Below, piece after piece: positions 37,175-45,522 of a stretch of DNA of 64,000 nucleotides (position 1 is its first letter; every line of letters begins with the position of its first letter). The notes under the pieces are model-generated. The model was given only the letters and a program-made list of their open reading frames with translations, was not told the DNA's origin and did not search any database. Source of the DNA: Cryobacterium glaciale. GTDB lineage: Bacteria > Actinomycetota > Actinomycetes > Actinomycetales > Microbacteriaceae. The DNA lies in NCBI RefSeq assembly GCF_004402535.1, contig NZ_SOEY01000030.1:1-64000 (forward strand), in the 5' to 3' direction. Both the position numbers and the translations under genes were made by a program.

Positions 37175-38092
37175 TCAGGAGTCCGTTTCCAGGGAAGTGG
37201 CGAAGATGGGGGCGGGTTGCGGGGTCCAACGGTGTGGATCGATGTGTCCGGCGTAGAGCGGCAGGGCGAGGGGCGCGTCGGTGGGCAGGAACTGCTCCCA
37301 CATGCGATTGGTCCCGGCCGTGCCGTATTCACGCGCCCGAGTGACCTGGTCGAGGTCGAGGGTGTAGGCGAGCACGACAGCGGCGGAGTCGGTTGATTCA
37401 GCCAGGGTGGCCCCCTCCGGGTCGACGATGAGACTGCGGCCCTCGCCGAGGGGTCCGGCGCAGTTCACGCTCACGGTGAAGGTTTGGTTGACGATGGAAT
37501 TGGCTCGGGCGAGCACGACTTCCTGGGCGCGGTCGGGGGTAGTGGTCTTGACGATGTTGAGCACGACCTCGGCGCCCATCCAGGCGAGGTGCCGCGTCAC
37601 CTCGGGAAACCAGGCGTCGTAGCAGATCGACAGCCCGAACCGGCCGAGGCCGGGGGCATCGAACACGACGAAACGGTCGCCGGGTTCGTAGGGCTCGTAG
37701 GGTCGCCACGGAAAGATCTTGCGATAGCTCGCCACGAGCGCACCCTCGGGGGAGAACACCACGGCCGTATTGAACAGCTCGCCGCCAGGCCCACGTTCAC
37801 AGATGCTCCCCGGCAACAACCAGACGCTCGCCGAGCGGGCGATCGCCCCGAGCCCCCTGACCAGCTCACCATCCAGCGGCACAGCGGATGCCCGCAACGC
37901 GTCGTTGCGCTGCTCCAGGCTCCGGGGTGGTTCGGTTTCACTGCCGAAGAGGTGCAACTCGGGAAACACCACGAACTGTGCGCTCGGGTCCTCGTCGAGG
38001 ACGCGCCGGAGCTCGGCCGCGAAATCGTCCAGCGACGCTCCGAGGGCATGTGGCGCTGCCTGAACGGCAATGATGCGCACTTCTCGTGGCAT
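37175..38092 (-). CDS. Carbon-nitrogen hydrolase (nitrilase superfamily), paralogue
   Basis: The 305-residue protein has the catalytic residues Glu in VVFPELHLF, Lys in YRKIFPWRPYEPY and Cys in GLSICYDAWFPE. It is clearly divergent from its neighbour at 34918, so the two probably act on different amides or nitriles. It is the first gene of the operon read from the divergent GntR gene region, which contains a palindrome at 38139-38151. The start ATG at 38092 begins the family-like sequence. Confidence 0.88.
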   Translation of the reverse strand: MPREVRIIAVQAAPHALGASLDDFAAELRRVLDEDPSAQFVVFPELHLFGSETEPPRSLEQRNDALRASAVPLDGELVRGLGAIARSASVWLLPGSICERGPGGELFNTAVVFSPEGALVASYRKIFPWRPYEPYEPGDRFVVFDAPGLGRFGLSICYDAWFPEVTRHLAWMGAEVVLNIVKTTTPDRAQEVVLARANSIVNQTFTVSVNCAGPLGEGRSLIVDPEGATLAESTDSAAVVLAYTLDLDQVTRAREYGTAGTNRMWEQFLPTDAPLALPLYAGHIDPHRWTPQPAPIFATSLETDS

Positions 38093-38138
38093 GGTGACTC
38101 CTTCGATCTGGACAACCGTGTCTGCAAGAAATAAAATA

Positions 38139-38151
38139 GATCATAATGATC
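38139..38151. promoter_or_regulatory. Palindromic operator candidate for the divergent GntR regulator
   Basis: GATCATAATGATC is a perfect inverted repeat with one central base. It lies in the only AT-rich stretch between the nitrilase-superfamily gene (start 38092) and the GntR gene (start 38207), so it fits an operator from which the regulator controls both directions. Binding is inferred from position and symmetry. Confidence 0.6.
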
Positions 38152-38206
38152 GTTTTTGTCTAGTCCGAGGCTCTACTTCGGGGCGGGAAGCTACTGTAGG
38201 TGCGTG

Positions 38207-38950
38207 ATGGTTGATGCAAAAGACACCAGGGGGGCGGTGACCGCCCTCGCCAACCCTGCGGTCTCTGGCATTACCCGGCTGAGCGCCACCGACACCGTGC
38301 GTGCCCGCATCGCCCTCGCCATTGAGCTTGGACTCATGGTGGTGGGGGAGCAGCTGCCGTCCGAACATGATGTGGCAGCCGCTCTCGGGGTCAGCGAGAT
38401 CACGGCCCGCCGGGCCTTGAAAAGCCTCGCCGATGAGGGTGTACTGGCCCGCAAGCGCGGACGCAACGGGGGAACCTTCGTGGCCGACCCTGGGGCATCC
38501 GCTTCGGTCGCGCCGATTACCGCCTACCTGGCCGATGCTGCCGACGTGCACCGGCTCATCGATGAGCGGGTGCTGCTCGAGTGCGCGCTCGTGCACCACA
38601 CGTCCTTGAACATCACGGCCGGGCAACTCGACGCGCTCGACGAGGCGGTGGCGAAGGCGGCGGCGGCGCAGAATTGGACCGACTACCACGCGGCCGATGT
38701 GCAATTCCACCTCGGCGTGGCCGCGGCCAGCGGGCTGGACTGGGCGCTACCGCAGTACGCTGCCGCACTGAACGGACTGTATCGGTATTTTCTGCCCTAC
38801 CCGGTGAGCTACCTGCACGGCGTAAACCGTGAGCATGCCCGCCTGGTGGCAGCCCTGCGCGAGCACGACCCGGTGGCCGCCGTGGACATCATCCGGCAGC
38901 ACGTGTCGGTGCTGCACGAATCCATGTTCGTCGGGCTCGCCCAGGATTAG
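38207..38950 (+). CDS. GntR-family regulator (FCD domain)
   Basis: The 247-residue protein has an N-terminal winged helix (VRARIALAIELGLMVVGEQL, PSEHDVAAALGVSEITARRA) and a C-terminal FCD ligand domain (DVHRLIDERVLLECALV, DYHAADVQFHLGVAAASG, EHARLVAALREHDPVAAVDI) with metal- and ligand-binding Asp/His positions. It is divergent from the nitrilase-permease operon and the palindrome at 38139 lies between them, so it probably senses the amide or its product. GTG 38204 is an alternative start. Confidence 0.88.
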   Translation: MVDAKDTRGAVTALANPAVSGITRLSATDTVRARIALAIELGLMVVGEQLPSEHDVAAALGVSEITARRALKSLADEGVLARKRGRNGGTFVADPGASASVAPITAYLADAADVHRLIDERVLLECALVHHTSLNITAGQLDALDEAVAKAAAAQNWTDYHAADVQFHLGVAAASGLDWALPQYAAALNGLYRYFLPYPVSYLHGVNREHARLVAALREHDPVAAVDIIRQHVSVLHESMFVGLAQD

Positions 38951-39024
38951 TCCACACTCAGTGGTGACACGTGCCATTTCAGACCTCACTATCTCAGCAA
39001 CTGCGCTGTTCACCTGACGATCCA

Positions 39025-39043
39025 ACTATACCCACTGGGGTAT
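39025..39043 (-). promoter_or_regulatory. Second CsoR-like operator, no gene downstream on its promoter side
   Basis: ACTATACCCACTGGGGTAT matches the site at 21109-21127 in 17 of 19 positions. On the minus strand it also ends in TATAGT, so a minus-strand promoter is expected. The only gene in that direction is the GntR gene on the opposite strand. On the plus side the XRE-cupin gene starts 54 bases away. It may control the XRE-cupin gene, or be a leftover from a lost metal-response gene. Confidence 0.55.
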
Positions 39044-39096
39044 TTACCGCTGGTGTGTTCCGCTTCCTGGTGGTGACCGGCCCGTAAGATTGCACG

Positions 39097-39687
39097 GTGC
39101 CCCACTCTGCTGAAACCCCCGCCACGCCCGGAGCGTTGGAACGAATCATCGCCACCCAGGTGCGCAAATACCGCACCGAGAGCGGTTTGTCCTCCGCGGA
39201 CCTGGCGCTGCGTACCGGTATGTCCAAGGCCATGATCTCCAAGGTGGAGAGCGCGAGTACGTCCTGCTCCCTCACCACGCTGCAGCGCCTGGCCGAGGGG
39301 CTGAAAGTTCCGGTCACGGCGTTGTTCCGCGGCGCCGACACGGACCGTGACGCCACCTTCACCAAGAGCGGCGAGGGTAGCCTGAGCGTGCGTAGCGGCA
39401 CCCAACACGGCCACGAGTACCGGGTGCTCGGCTCGCTCAAGGGCCGCACCGACGCCATCGAGCCGACCCTGGTCACGCTCACCGACGCCTCGGACATCTT
39501 TCCGCTGTTCCAGCATGCCGGCACCGAATTTCTCTACCTGCTGACCGGCAAGATGGTCTACGGGCACGGTGCCTACGAGTACACGATGGTACCCGGCGAC
39601 TCCTTGTTGCTCGACGGCGAGGGCCCGCATGGCCCGCTGCAACTGCTTGAACTGCCCATCACCTTTCTGGCGATCACGGCCAAGTAG
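39097..39687 (+). CDS. XRE-family regulator with C-terminal cupin domain
   Basis: The 196-residue protein has an XRE helix-turn-helix at about residues 15-70 (ATQVRKYRTESGLSSADLAL, SKAMISKVESA). A cupin fold follows in the last 80 residues (EFLYLLTGKMVYGHGAYEYT, MVPGDSLLLDGEGPHGPLQL). Such regulators commonly control amine or aldehyde catabolism. It is convergent with the first N-demethylase gene (one base between stops), so it may regulate that cluster. The start is GTG 39097. Confidence 0.87.
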   Translation: MPHSAETPATPGALERIIATQVRKYRTESGLSSADLALRTGMSKAMISKVESASTSCSLTTLQRLAEGLKVPVTALFRGADTDRDATFTKSGEGSLSVRSGTQHGHEYRVLGSLKGRTDAIEPTLVTLTDASDIFPLFQHAGTEFLYLLTGKMVYGHGAYEYTMVPGDSLLLDGEGPHGPLQLLELPITFLAITAK

Positions 39688-39688
39688 C

Positions 39689-40708
39689 TCAGGTCCCCAG
39701 CAGCCAGGCGGATGCCGCGGCCCGATACCGATCGATGCCCTTGTATTCGGCCATATCCGGCGGGAGTTCGGCTAACACCTGGCCGAGTCGCTGCCGCCAG
39801 GCGGGAACGGTCGCGAGCTCGGTGAGCGAGACAAGGTAGCTGCGCACCAGAAAGAGCACGGCACCGGTGCGTGGCAGACGGATGAGGTGCTGCACCTCGA
39901 CCCGCAGGTGTAGCCGATCGGGCAGGGTCGGGTCGAGGAGCACCAGGCGGCGGTCGGCGCCCCACTCGGGGTAACTGTCGGTGGAGGTGTCCAGGCGGCG
40001 ATCCACGGTCATGGTCCAGTTGGTGCGCCGAAATTTGTCGCCCGGCTGCAGTCGCAGTAGGAACTGTTCGGCCCGGCTGACGATGCGTTCTTCGTGCACG
40101 CGGGGGACCGGCCCGTGAATCTCGGTGAAGCGCATGCCGACGTCGAAGCCGAGACACCAGTCGGCGGCAAAGGTGACCAGGCCGGCATCCAGCCAGAGGG
40201 CGCCGTCGCGCGCGTCGAGCAGCGCGATGTCGTCCTGGACCTGACCGCCGATGAATACCAGCGGGTCCATGCCGAGCGAGGAATCATCGCCGATCACGAA
40301 GTCGAGCTGAAGCCCCAGCAGGTCGTTACGCCAGGAGCAGTGGAGCCCGTCGCGCTGAAAGGCCATCACCTCGGGATAGTCCGTGGCCATGATCGGCAGG
40401 AGCGTCTCGATCACGTCCCAGACCGCGGTGCGCATGTGAGACAGGGCCTGGCAGCGCGACGGATCGCGCGCGAGGATCTCGGCCCGCTCGGCCAGGTCGC
40501 TGCGGTAGTCGCCGTCGATGTCGATGATGTTCTCGCCCCAGTGGCCGGCATCGGTGTCGACCCGCCCGGGCGCCGGCTCGACGTTGGCGCTGTAGCGGTA
40601 GCTGTCGGACGAGAAAGGAAACGGCAGGTGCCGGGCGCGTTCGACGATGCCGTCGCCGAACGCCGTGGCACGGGGCGGCGCCGTGTCGGTAAAGGGTGCA
40701 GGTGTCAT
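39689..40708 (-). CDS. Heme-dependent oxidative N-demethylase family protein (DUF3445), cluster 1
   Basis: The 339-residue protein belongs to the DUF3445 family, which in characterised cases is a heme subunit of dimethylamine monooxygenase-type enzymes. Conserved stretches shared with the paralogue at 44460 are SWRNDLLG, DAGLVTFAADW, FDVGMRFTEIHGPVPR and SRAEQFLLRL, then RTNWTMTV. It is the last gene of a four-gene cluster; its ATG overlaps the reductase stop by four bases. It would oxidatively remove a methyl group from a secondary or tertiary amine, giving formaldehyde and a smaller amine. The true substrate is not shown. Confidence 0.85.
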   Translation of the reverse strand: MTPAPFTDTAPPRATAFGDGIVERARHLPFPFSSDSYRYSANVEPAPGRVDTDAGHWGENIIDIDGDYRSDLAERAEILARDPSRCQALSHMRTAVWDVIETLLPIMATDYPEVMAFQRDGLHCSWRNDLLGLQLDFVIGDDSSLGMDPLVFIGGQVQDDIALLDARDGALWLDAGLVTFAADWCLGFDVGMRFTEIHGPVPRVHEERIVSRAEQFLLRLQPGDKFRRTNWTMTVDRRLDTSTDSYPEWGADRRLVLLDPTLPDRLHLRVEVQHLIRLPRTGAVLFLVRSYLVSLTELATVPAWRQRLGQVLAELPPDMAEYKGIDRYRAAASAWLLGT

Positions 40709-41646
40709 AGATCCAGCTCCAGTTCATTGTCGTGGCCGCGCGAGACGCAACACATCATGCTGGCGTTGTCGGCTTTCTCGTCGTCGCTCAGATAGAGGTC
40801 TCGGTGTTCTGGACGGCCACGGAGCACGGGCACGATGCACTCGCCGCAAATTCCGCTGCGGCACATGTTCGGCACCCCGTGATCGGCGCCCTCCAGGGCT
40901 TCGAGCAGCGACACCCCGGCGGGTACGTCGACGTTCACGTCGCTTCGTGCCAGGTGCACCCGAAATGGTTCGCCCGGGCCTAGATCGGCGGCAGCGAACG
41001 CCTCGGAGTGCAGCCTTGAGGCGGGCCAGCCGGCATCCGCTGCCGCCTGCAGCACGCTCGCGCTGAACCCGGCAGGCCCGCAGACGTAGAGGTGCGTGCC
41101 CAGCGGCTGGCTGCTCAGGTGCTCAGCGAGCACGACGGCGAATCGTTCGCGGCTCGTGCTCTCCACCAGCGCGGCGCCGGCCAGGGCCCGTGCCTCGTCG
41201 AGGTGGGCGGCGGCGCCGGGACGGTAGCGATACAGCAGGGTCGTCGGGCGTTGCCATTCCCCGCCGGCCTTGAGGTGCGAGATCATCGGGGTGATGCCGA
41301 TTCCGGCGGCGATCAGCAGGTGTCGCCTGGCCGTGGTGACCGGCGCGAAGGCACTGCGCGGGGCAGACACGCGGACTGTGTCGCCGACAGTGAGGGCATG
41401 CAGGGCCAGGGAGCCGCCGGCGCCGTCCGGCTGGCGCAGTACCGAGATGGTGTAGTCGCTCGGATTGCTGCCGGATCCGGTGAGGGAATACGAGTTGGTG
41501 CGCCCGCCACGGTGCACCACGATATGACTGCCCGCCACATAGGCGGGCAGCAGGCCGCCGTCGGCCGCCTCAAACGCCAGAGAGCGGATATCAGGGGCCG
41601 CCACGGTCACATCGCGCACGACGAGGTCGAGCAGGGCGGAGCTCAC
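40705..41646 (-). CDS. Ferredoxin reductase with C-terminal [2Fe-2S] domain (DMA monooxygenase reductase-like), cluster 1
   Basis: The 313-residue protein is a phthalate-dioxygenase-reductase type flavoprotein: flavin-binding NSYSL, nucleotide-binding IAAGIGITPMISH and CGPAGFS, and a plant-type [2Fe-2S] domain with CRSGICGEC and a late CC pair in MMCCVSR. It should pass electrons from NAD(P)H to the oxygenase. GTG 41646 overlaps the upstream DmmA-like stop by four bases (GTGA). It is orthologous in layout to the reductase at 43432 but shares only moderate sequence, so the two clusters have long been separate. Confidence 0.9.
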   Translation of the reverse strand: MSSALLDLVVRDVTVAAPDIRSLAFEAADGGLLPAYVAGSHIVVHRGGRTNSYSLTGSGSNPSDYTISVLRQPDGAGGSLALHALTVGDTVRVSAPRSAFAPVTTARRHLLIAAGIGITPMISHLKAGGEWQRPTTLLYRYRPGAAAHLDEARALAGAALVESTSRERFAVVLAEHLSSQPLGTHLYVCGPAGFSASVLQAAADAGWPASRLHSEAFAAADLGPGEPFRVHLARSDVNVDVPAGVSLLEALEGADHGVPNMCRSGICGECIVPVLRGRPEHRDLYLSDDEKADNASMMCCVSRGHDNELELDL

Positions 41647-42218
41647 GGCGCCGCCTCGGCATTGACAATCTCGGCGTTGACCATGAACCCCAGGTAGGCG
41701 GTACTGCGCCGGGAGAAGTGGTGATAGATCAGCAGGGAACGGTCGCACCCGAGACAGGACACGACGCCGCCGACGGGATTTCCGGTCTCGGTCACCGTCT
41801 TGCAGTGGGCGCAGTGCACCCGACGACTGCTGCGGTCGGTGACGCAGAGTGCGATCTCCTCGTCGAGGGCTCCGCGGGCGAGTGCCTCGGAACGGGCCTG
41901 GTAGACATCCGTTTCGGGGCCGGCAATAAGCAGCCGAAACCCCACGTGCACGGTTGCGAGGAGGGTGCCGAGATGGGTGAGGGTTGGCGTGTCGGCGCTC
42001 GGCGCGGTAAATTCCCGCCAGAGCGCGGCCGGGGCGCTGGTGCGCGGCCAGGCTATGCGGGCCGCAGCGGGTGCGGCCGGTCCGAAGCAGTAGACGATGC
42101 ACTCGCGGGCCGCGACGAGCACGCTGGTGGTGCCAGCAGTGCTCGTCGCGGCCCGGGGAACGCTCGTGTTGGTCGCGAGCACGGTGTTGGTAGCGAACAC
42201 GGCGTTGGCGGCGGTCAT
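41643..42218 (-). CDS. Dimethylamine monooxygenase subunit DmmA-like protein, cluster 1
   Basis: The 191-residue protein has an N-terminal repetitive stretch (VFATNTVLATNTSV), then a Rossmann-like segment LLATVHVGFRLLIAGPETDV. Its C-terminal metal site is CAHCKTVTETG and CLGCDRSLLIYHHFSRR, which fits the DmmA-like family. These proteins are needed for the demethylation complex but their exact task is unsettled. The same gene order appears in the second cluster. The stop overlaps the reductase start by four bases. Confidence 0.78.
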   Translation of the reverse strand: MTAANAVFATNTVLATNTSVPRAATSTAGTTSVLVAARECIVYCFGPAAPAAARIAWPRTSAPAALWREFTAPSADTPTLTHLGTLLATVHVGFRLLIAGPETDVYQARSEALARGALDEEIALCVTDRSSRRVHCAHCKTVTETGNPVGGVVSCLGCDRSLLIYHHFSRRSTAYLGFMVNAEIVNAEAAP

Positions 42219-42234
42219 GTTTGTTCTGACCGGC

Positions 42235-42615
42235 CTAGGGTGCGAAAGAGCGGTGTCCGACGTAGTATCCGAGCGCGTAGTCGAGCGTCTCGAACTTGAC
42301 CGTGGTGCCCTTGGGAAAGAACAGTACGTCCCGGGCGACGGCGTGCGTGACCTCCCCGGTGGCCTGGTCGGTCAGGATGAACTCGCCCTCGACGACGACC
42401 TTCATCTCGTCGTAGGTGTACTCGTAGATCAGCGGCTCTGAAGCCGTGAGCTCGAAGAAGCCGCAGGAGATCGCGGCCCCGGCCGGGTTGGCCAGGGCGT
42501 CGCCGATGAAGGCCTCCGACCCCGGTGTGTTCATGCTCGGCAGGTTGAGGAAGGCGCCTTCGACCTTGTGGATCGAGCCGGCCTTGGTGAGCGTGCCGTT
42601 GAGGGTTGTGGTCAT
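42235..42615 (-). CDS. Cupin domain protein (EutQ/DUF861-like), cluster 1
   Basis: The 126-residue protein is a single cupin barrel: YEYTYDEMKVVVEGEFILTD, DVLFFPKGTTVKFETLDYAL. The ATG at 42615 has AAGGAG nine bases upstream and is preferred to the upstream frame. The gene leads the cluster and is followed 16 bases later by the DmmA-like gene. No equivalent exists in cluster 2, so it marks a functional difference. A sensor, isomerase or metal-binding role is possible. Confidence 0.8.
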   Translation of the reverse strand: MTTTLNGTLTKAGSIHKVEGAFLNLPSMNTPGSEAFIGDALANPAGAAISCGFFELTASEPLIYEYTYDEMKVVVEGEFILTDQATGEVTHAVARDVLFFPKGTTVKFETLDYALGYYVGHRSFAP

Positions 42616-42889
42616 CGTGGTCTCCTTGTTGCGGTCGTGCAGTGGGTCGTGCAGGCGGTGAATTTGCTTACCCAATGATTACTCGCAGTAAATCCAAATC
42701 TGGTTTCCAAAATGTTAAATGCACGTTTCGTCTGGTTGGGCAGCCCCGTTCGGGTCAGTGCCGAAGATCGACGCGGCGATTTTACGTGCGTGAAACATCG
42801 GTCGGGTTTATTGCCGGTAAACATAGTTGCACCACAGTAACCACAGCACAGTCGACGCCTCAGGTCGTCACCGATTGATTGGAGAAGCC
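42616..42889. promoter_or_regulatory. Divergent control region between the two N-demethylase clusters
   Basis: This 274-bp, relatively AT-rich region is shared by the two clusters. Candidate symmetrical elements are GATTACTCGCAGTAAATC (42677-42694), TTTTACGTGCGTGAAA (42780-42795) and GTTTATTGCCGGTAAAC (42806-42822). One or more may be the operator of a regulator common to both clusters. None can be assigned to a known protein. Confidence 0.45.
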
Positions 42890-43435
42890 GTGCCCACGCC
42901 CAGCAGCGCGTACGTCCACCCACCGGCCCGCAGCCTGCCGCTCTGGCCCGCCGGCCACCTCGACACCAGCGCGCGTTCGCACCTCATCGTGCGCATCGGC
43001 GGGCGGGCCGAGACCGACCTGGCGCACGAACGGCTGCGCCAGGCGCAGCAGCTCGCGCCGACCACCCTTCTGGCTTTTGCCGCCCTCGGACCGACCGAGG
43101 CTGCCACTCTGAACGCGGCGTACCGCAGCGCCCGCGTCGGGCTGCGCGTTCTCATCATCGGCGGTCAGTTCGACGTGTTCCAGGCGCTCGCCGCGGCCCG
43201 CGGCGCTGGACTGTTGCCGCCGGAACTCCGCTGCATCCTCACCCACACCCGTGACCTCCCCATGTTCTGTGCGCACTGCCGGGCCACCAGCCGGGTCGAA
43301 GCCACACCCGGCGCCATCGTCTCGTGCCCGAGCTGCCGGCGCACCCTGGAAATTCACGAACACACCTCGGAGGTCCGCGGCAGCTTCCTCGCCTCGCAGG
43401 CCGCTGCCACGAACGACCTGGCGCAGGCAGCATGA
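42890..43435 (+). CDS. Dimethylamine monooxygenase subunit DmmA-like protein, cluster 2
   Basis: The 181-residue paralogue of the cluster 1 protein has the Rossmann-like SARVGLRVLIIGGQFDVFQA and the metal site CAHCRATSRVEAT, CPSCRRTLEIHEH. GTG 42890 has GGAGAAG about nine bases upstream. The stop overlaps the reductase ATG by four bases (ATGA), as in cluster 1. The paralogue shares the CAHC...CxxC layout but differs elsewhere. Confidence 0.76.
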   Translation: MPTPSSAYVHPPARSLPLWPAGHLDTSARSHLIVRIGGRAETDLAHERLRQAQQLAPTTLLAFAALGPTEAATLNAAYRSARVGLRVLIIGGQFDVFQALAAARGAGLLPPELRCILTHTRDLPMFCAHCRATSRVEATPGAIVSCPSCRRTLEIHEHTSEVRGSFLASQAAATNDLAQAA

Positions 43436-44463
43436 CGGTTATCAGCCCTGCTCCGGCGCGCACGTTGGATCCGCGCAAACCGGGCCACCAGCATCCGTCC
43501 TTCGATACCGGCGTGCGATCGCTCGTGGTGACCGCGGTGCTCCAGCTCACCGCGGCGATCGTGCACATCGTGTTCGAAGACCCGGCCGGGGGCATGCTCG
43601 CCGCGTATGAGCCCGGTAGTCACCTCATCGTGCAGGCCGGTCCGGTGCGCAACACCTATTCTCTGGTCGATGACGGCGTCAATCCGAACCGCTACGCGAT
43701 CTCCGTGCTGCGGCGCAACGGCACTGCTGAATCGGCCGGTTCGGGCGGGTCGGCCTGGCTGCACGAGAACGTTCGAGTCGGCCAGCGGGTAGAAATCGAA
43801 GGACCGCGATCGCTGTTCGCGCCGGTCACGACCGAGCGCAAAGCACTGCTCGTCGCGGGGGGAATCGGGGTCACGCCGATTCTCTCGCACGCCCGCGCGG
43901 CCGCACGATGGGGGCGCCCCGCCGAGGTGATCTACAGCTACCGACCGGGCTCTGGCGCGCACCTCGCCGACCTGCGCGCGCTTGCCGCGACCGGGGCGAT
44001 CACCCTGTTCGAAGTGCACAACAGAACGGATGCCGCCGCTCTGCTCGCCGAGCGCCTCGCCACCCAGCCGATGGGCACCCACGCCTACGCCTGCGGACCG
44101 CCCGAACTCGTCGACAGCTATCTGTTGCTCGGCGAAGCGGCCGGATGGCCCCCCGACCGCCTGCACTCCGAACGTTTCGAGGTGCCGCCGCAGGACCCCG
44201 GCCTGCCGTTCACCGCCATCATCGCCTCGACCGGCGCGCGCCTGGCGGTGCCGGCCGGCGTCAGCCTGCTCCAGACGCTGCTCGAGAACGGCCACGATGT
44301 GGCCAACCTCTGCCGCCAGGGGGTGTGCGGCGAATGCCGTATTCCGGTGCGATCCGGACAGATCGAACACCGCGACCACGTACTCTCCGAGCGGGAGAAA
44401 GCCGATAACACCACCATGCTCTGCTGCGTCTCGCGCGGCGCTGAAATCGAGGTAGACCTGTGA
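43432..44463 (+). CDS. Ferredoxin reductase with C-terminal [2Fe-2S] domain, cluster 2
   Basis: The 343-residue protein has the same architecture as its cluster 1 paralogue: NTYSL (flavin), VAGGIGVTPILSH and CGPPEL (nucleotide), then the [2Fe-2S] motif CRQGVCGEC and the CC pair in MLCCVSR. It has an extra N-terminal stretch of about 30 residues. It is coupled on both sides (ATGA at 43432-43435, GTGA at 44460-44463). It supplies electrons to the downstream N-demethylase. Confidence 0.9.
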   Translation: MTVISPAPARTLDPRKPGHQHPSFDTGVRSLVVTAVLQLTAAIVHIVFEDPAGGMLAAYEPGSHLIVQAGPVRNTYSLVDDGVNPNRYAISVLRRNGTAESAGSGGSAWLHENVRVGQRVEIEGPRSLFAPVTTERKALLVAGGIGVTPILSHARAAARWGRPAEVIYSYRPGSGAHLADLRALAATGAITLFEVHNRTDAAALLAERLATQPMGTHAYACGPPELVDSYLLLGEAAGWPPDRLHSERFEVPPQDPGLPFTAIIASTGARLAVPAGVSLLQTLLENGHDVANLCRQGVCGECRIPVRSGQIEHRDHVLSEREKADNTTMLCCVSRGAEIEVDL

Positions 44464-45464
44464 CGATCACCGACCCCAATACGAGCGTGGCCCAACCATT
44501 CAGCCACACGATTAATTTGCCCTGGCCGTTTCCCGACGACCTCACGGCGTTTCGCTACTCGGTCAACGTGGAGCCGGCCCGGGTGATGCGCACAACGGCC
44601 GGAGGATCCTGGGGCACCCATATCGTCGACCTCACCAATGCCGACTACCCGCAGGTGATGGCCGAGCGCCGCCGCATCCTCGACGCCGATCCCGGCCGCA
44701 CCCAGATTCTTGACGGCATGATGCCGGCCTGCTGGGACATCCTCGTCTACTACCTGCGAGACCTCGCCCTCTCGTATCCGCTCAGCTGTCACCTCGCGGA
44801 GAACGGTGACCGATTCCACTGGCGCAACGATCTGCTCGGCACCGATCAGGTTTTTGTGCTGGGCGACCTCACCACCCTGCCGTACGATCCGCTGAGTTTT
44901 CTCGGCCGAGAGATTCCCGACGATCTGCTCCTGGTGAAGGAACGCGACGGGCAATTGTTCTTCGACGCCGGCCTCGTGACCTTTGCCGCAGCCTGGTCGG
45001 TGAGCTTTGACGTTGGGATGAATTTTCGGGAGATCCACGGTCCGGTGCCCCGCTTCACCGGTGAGGGGCTCACGAGCCGGGCCGAGCAGTTCCTCATGCA
45101 CCTGCCCACCGATTCCGTCTACCGGCGCGTCAACTGGACCCTCTCGGCCTCCGGCTCGCGCAAACTCGACGTCAGCCTCGAAGAACTCCCGGAATGGGGC
45201 GGCGACATGCCGCGCCTGGTGCGCGACCGTGACTTCGGCAACGTGCAGCTGCGCATCGAGCTGGAGCATTTCATGCGCCTGCCGATGTCGGGTGCGATCA
45301 CCTTCTGCATCCGCACCTTCATGGCCTCGTTCGCCGAGATCAAGGCCATTCCCGTCTGGCGCGACCAACTGGCCCAGGTGCTCACCGAACTCCCCGAGGA
45401 CCTCGCCAGCTACAAGGGGTTCATCGGCCACCGCACTGAGGCCGTCGCCTGGCTGCTCGCCTAG
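44460..45464 (+). CDS. Heme-dependent oxidative N-demethylase family protein (DUF3445), cluster 2
   Basis: The 334-residue paralogue of the 39689 gene shares HWRNDLLG, DAGLVTFAAAWSVSFDVGM, REIHGPVPRFT, SRAEQFLMHLP and RRVNWTLS, and differs at the N-terminus and in the substrate-facing region. It is followed 58 bases later by amtB-glnK, tying amine demethylation to ammonium uptake. The start GTG 44460 overlaps the reductase stop. Confidence 0.86.
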   Translation: MTITDPNTSVAQPFSHTINLPWPFPDDLTAFRYSVNVEPARVMRTTAGGSWGTHIVDLTNADYPQVMAERRRILDADPGRTQILDGMMPACWDILVYYLRDLALSYPLSCHLAENGDRFHWRNDLLGTDQVFVLGDLTTLPYDPLSFLGREIPDDLLLVKERDGQLFFDAGLVTFAAAWSVSFDVGMNFREIHGPVPRFTGEGLTSRAEQFLMHLPTDSVYRRVNWTLSASGSRKLDVSLEELPEWGGDMPRLVRDRDFGNVQLRIELEHFMRLPMSGAITFCIRTFMASFAEIKAIPVWRDQLAQVLTELPEDLASYKGFIGHRTEAVAWLLA

Positions 45465-45522
45465 CAGCGCCGCGCCACCCGCAGCATCCATTCGCCACAC
45501 CACTAGCAACAGGAGAACCCCT

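Noticed and set aside
38747..39025. Minus-strand frame next to the second CsoR-like box
   Set aside because: It lies antisense to the end of the GntR gene and its composition is that of a reverse-strand shadow, so it is not offered as the target of the box.
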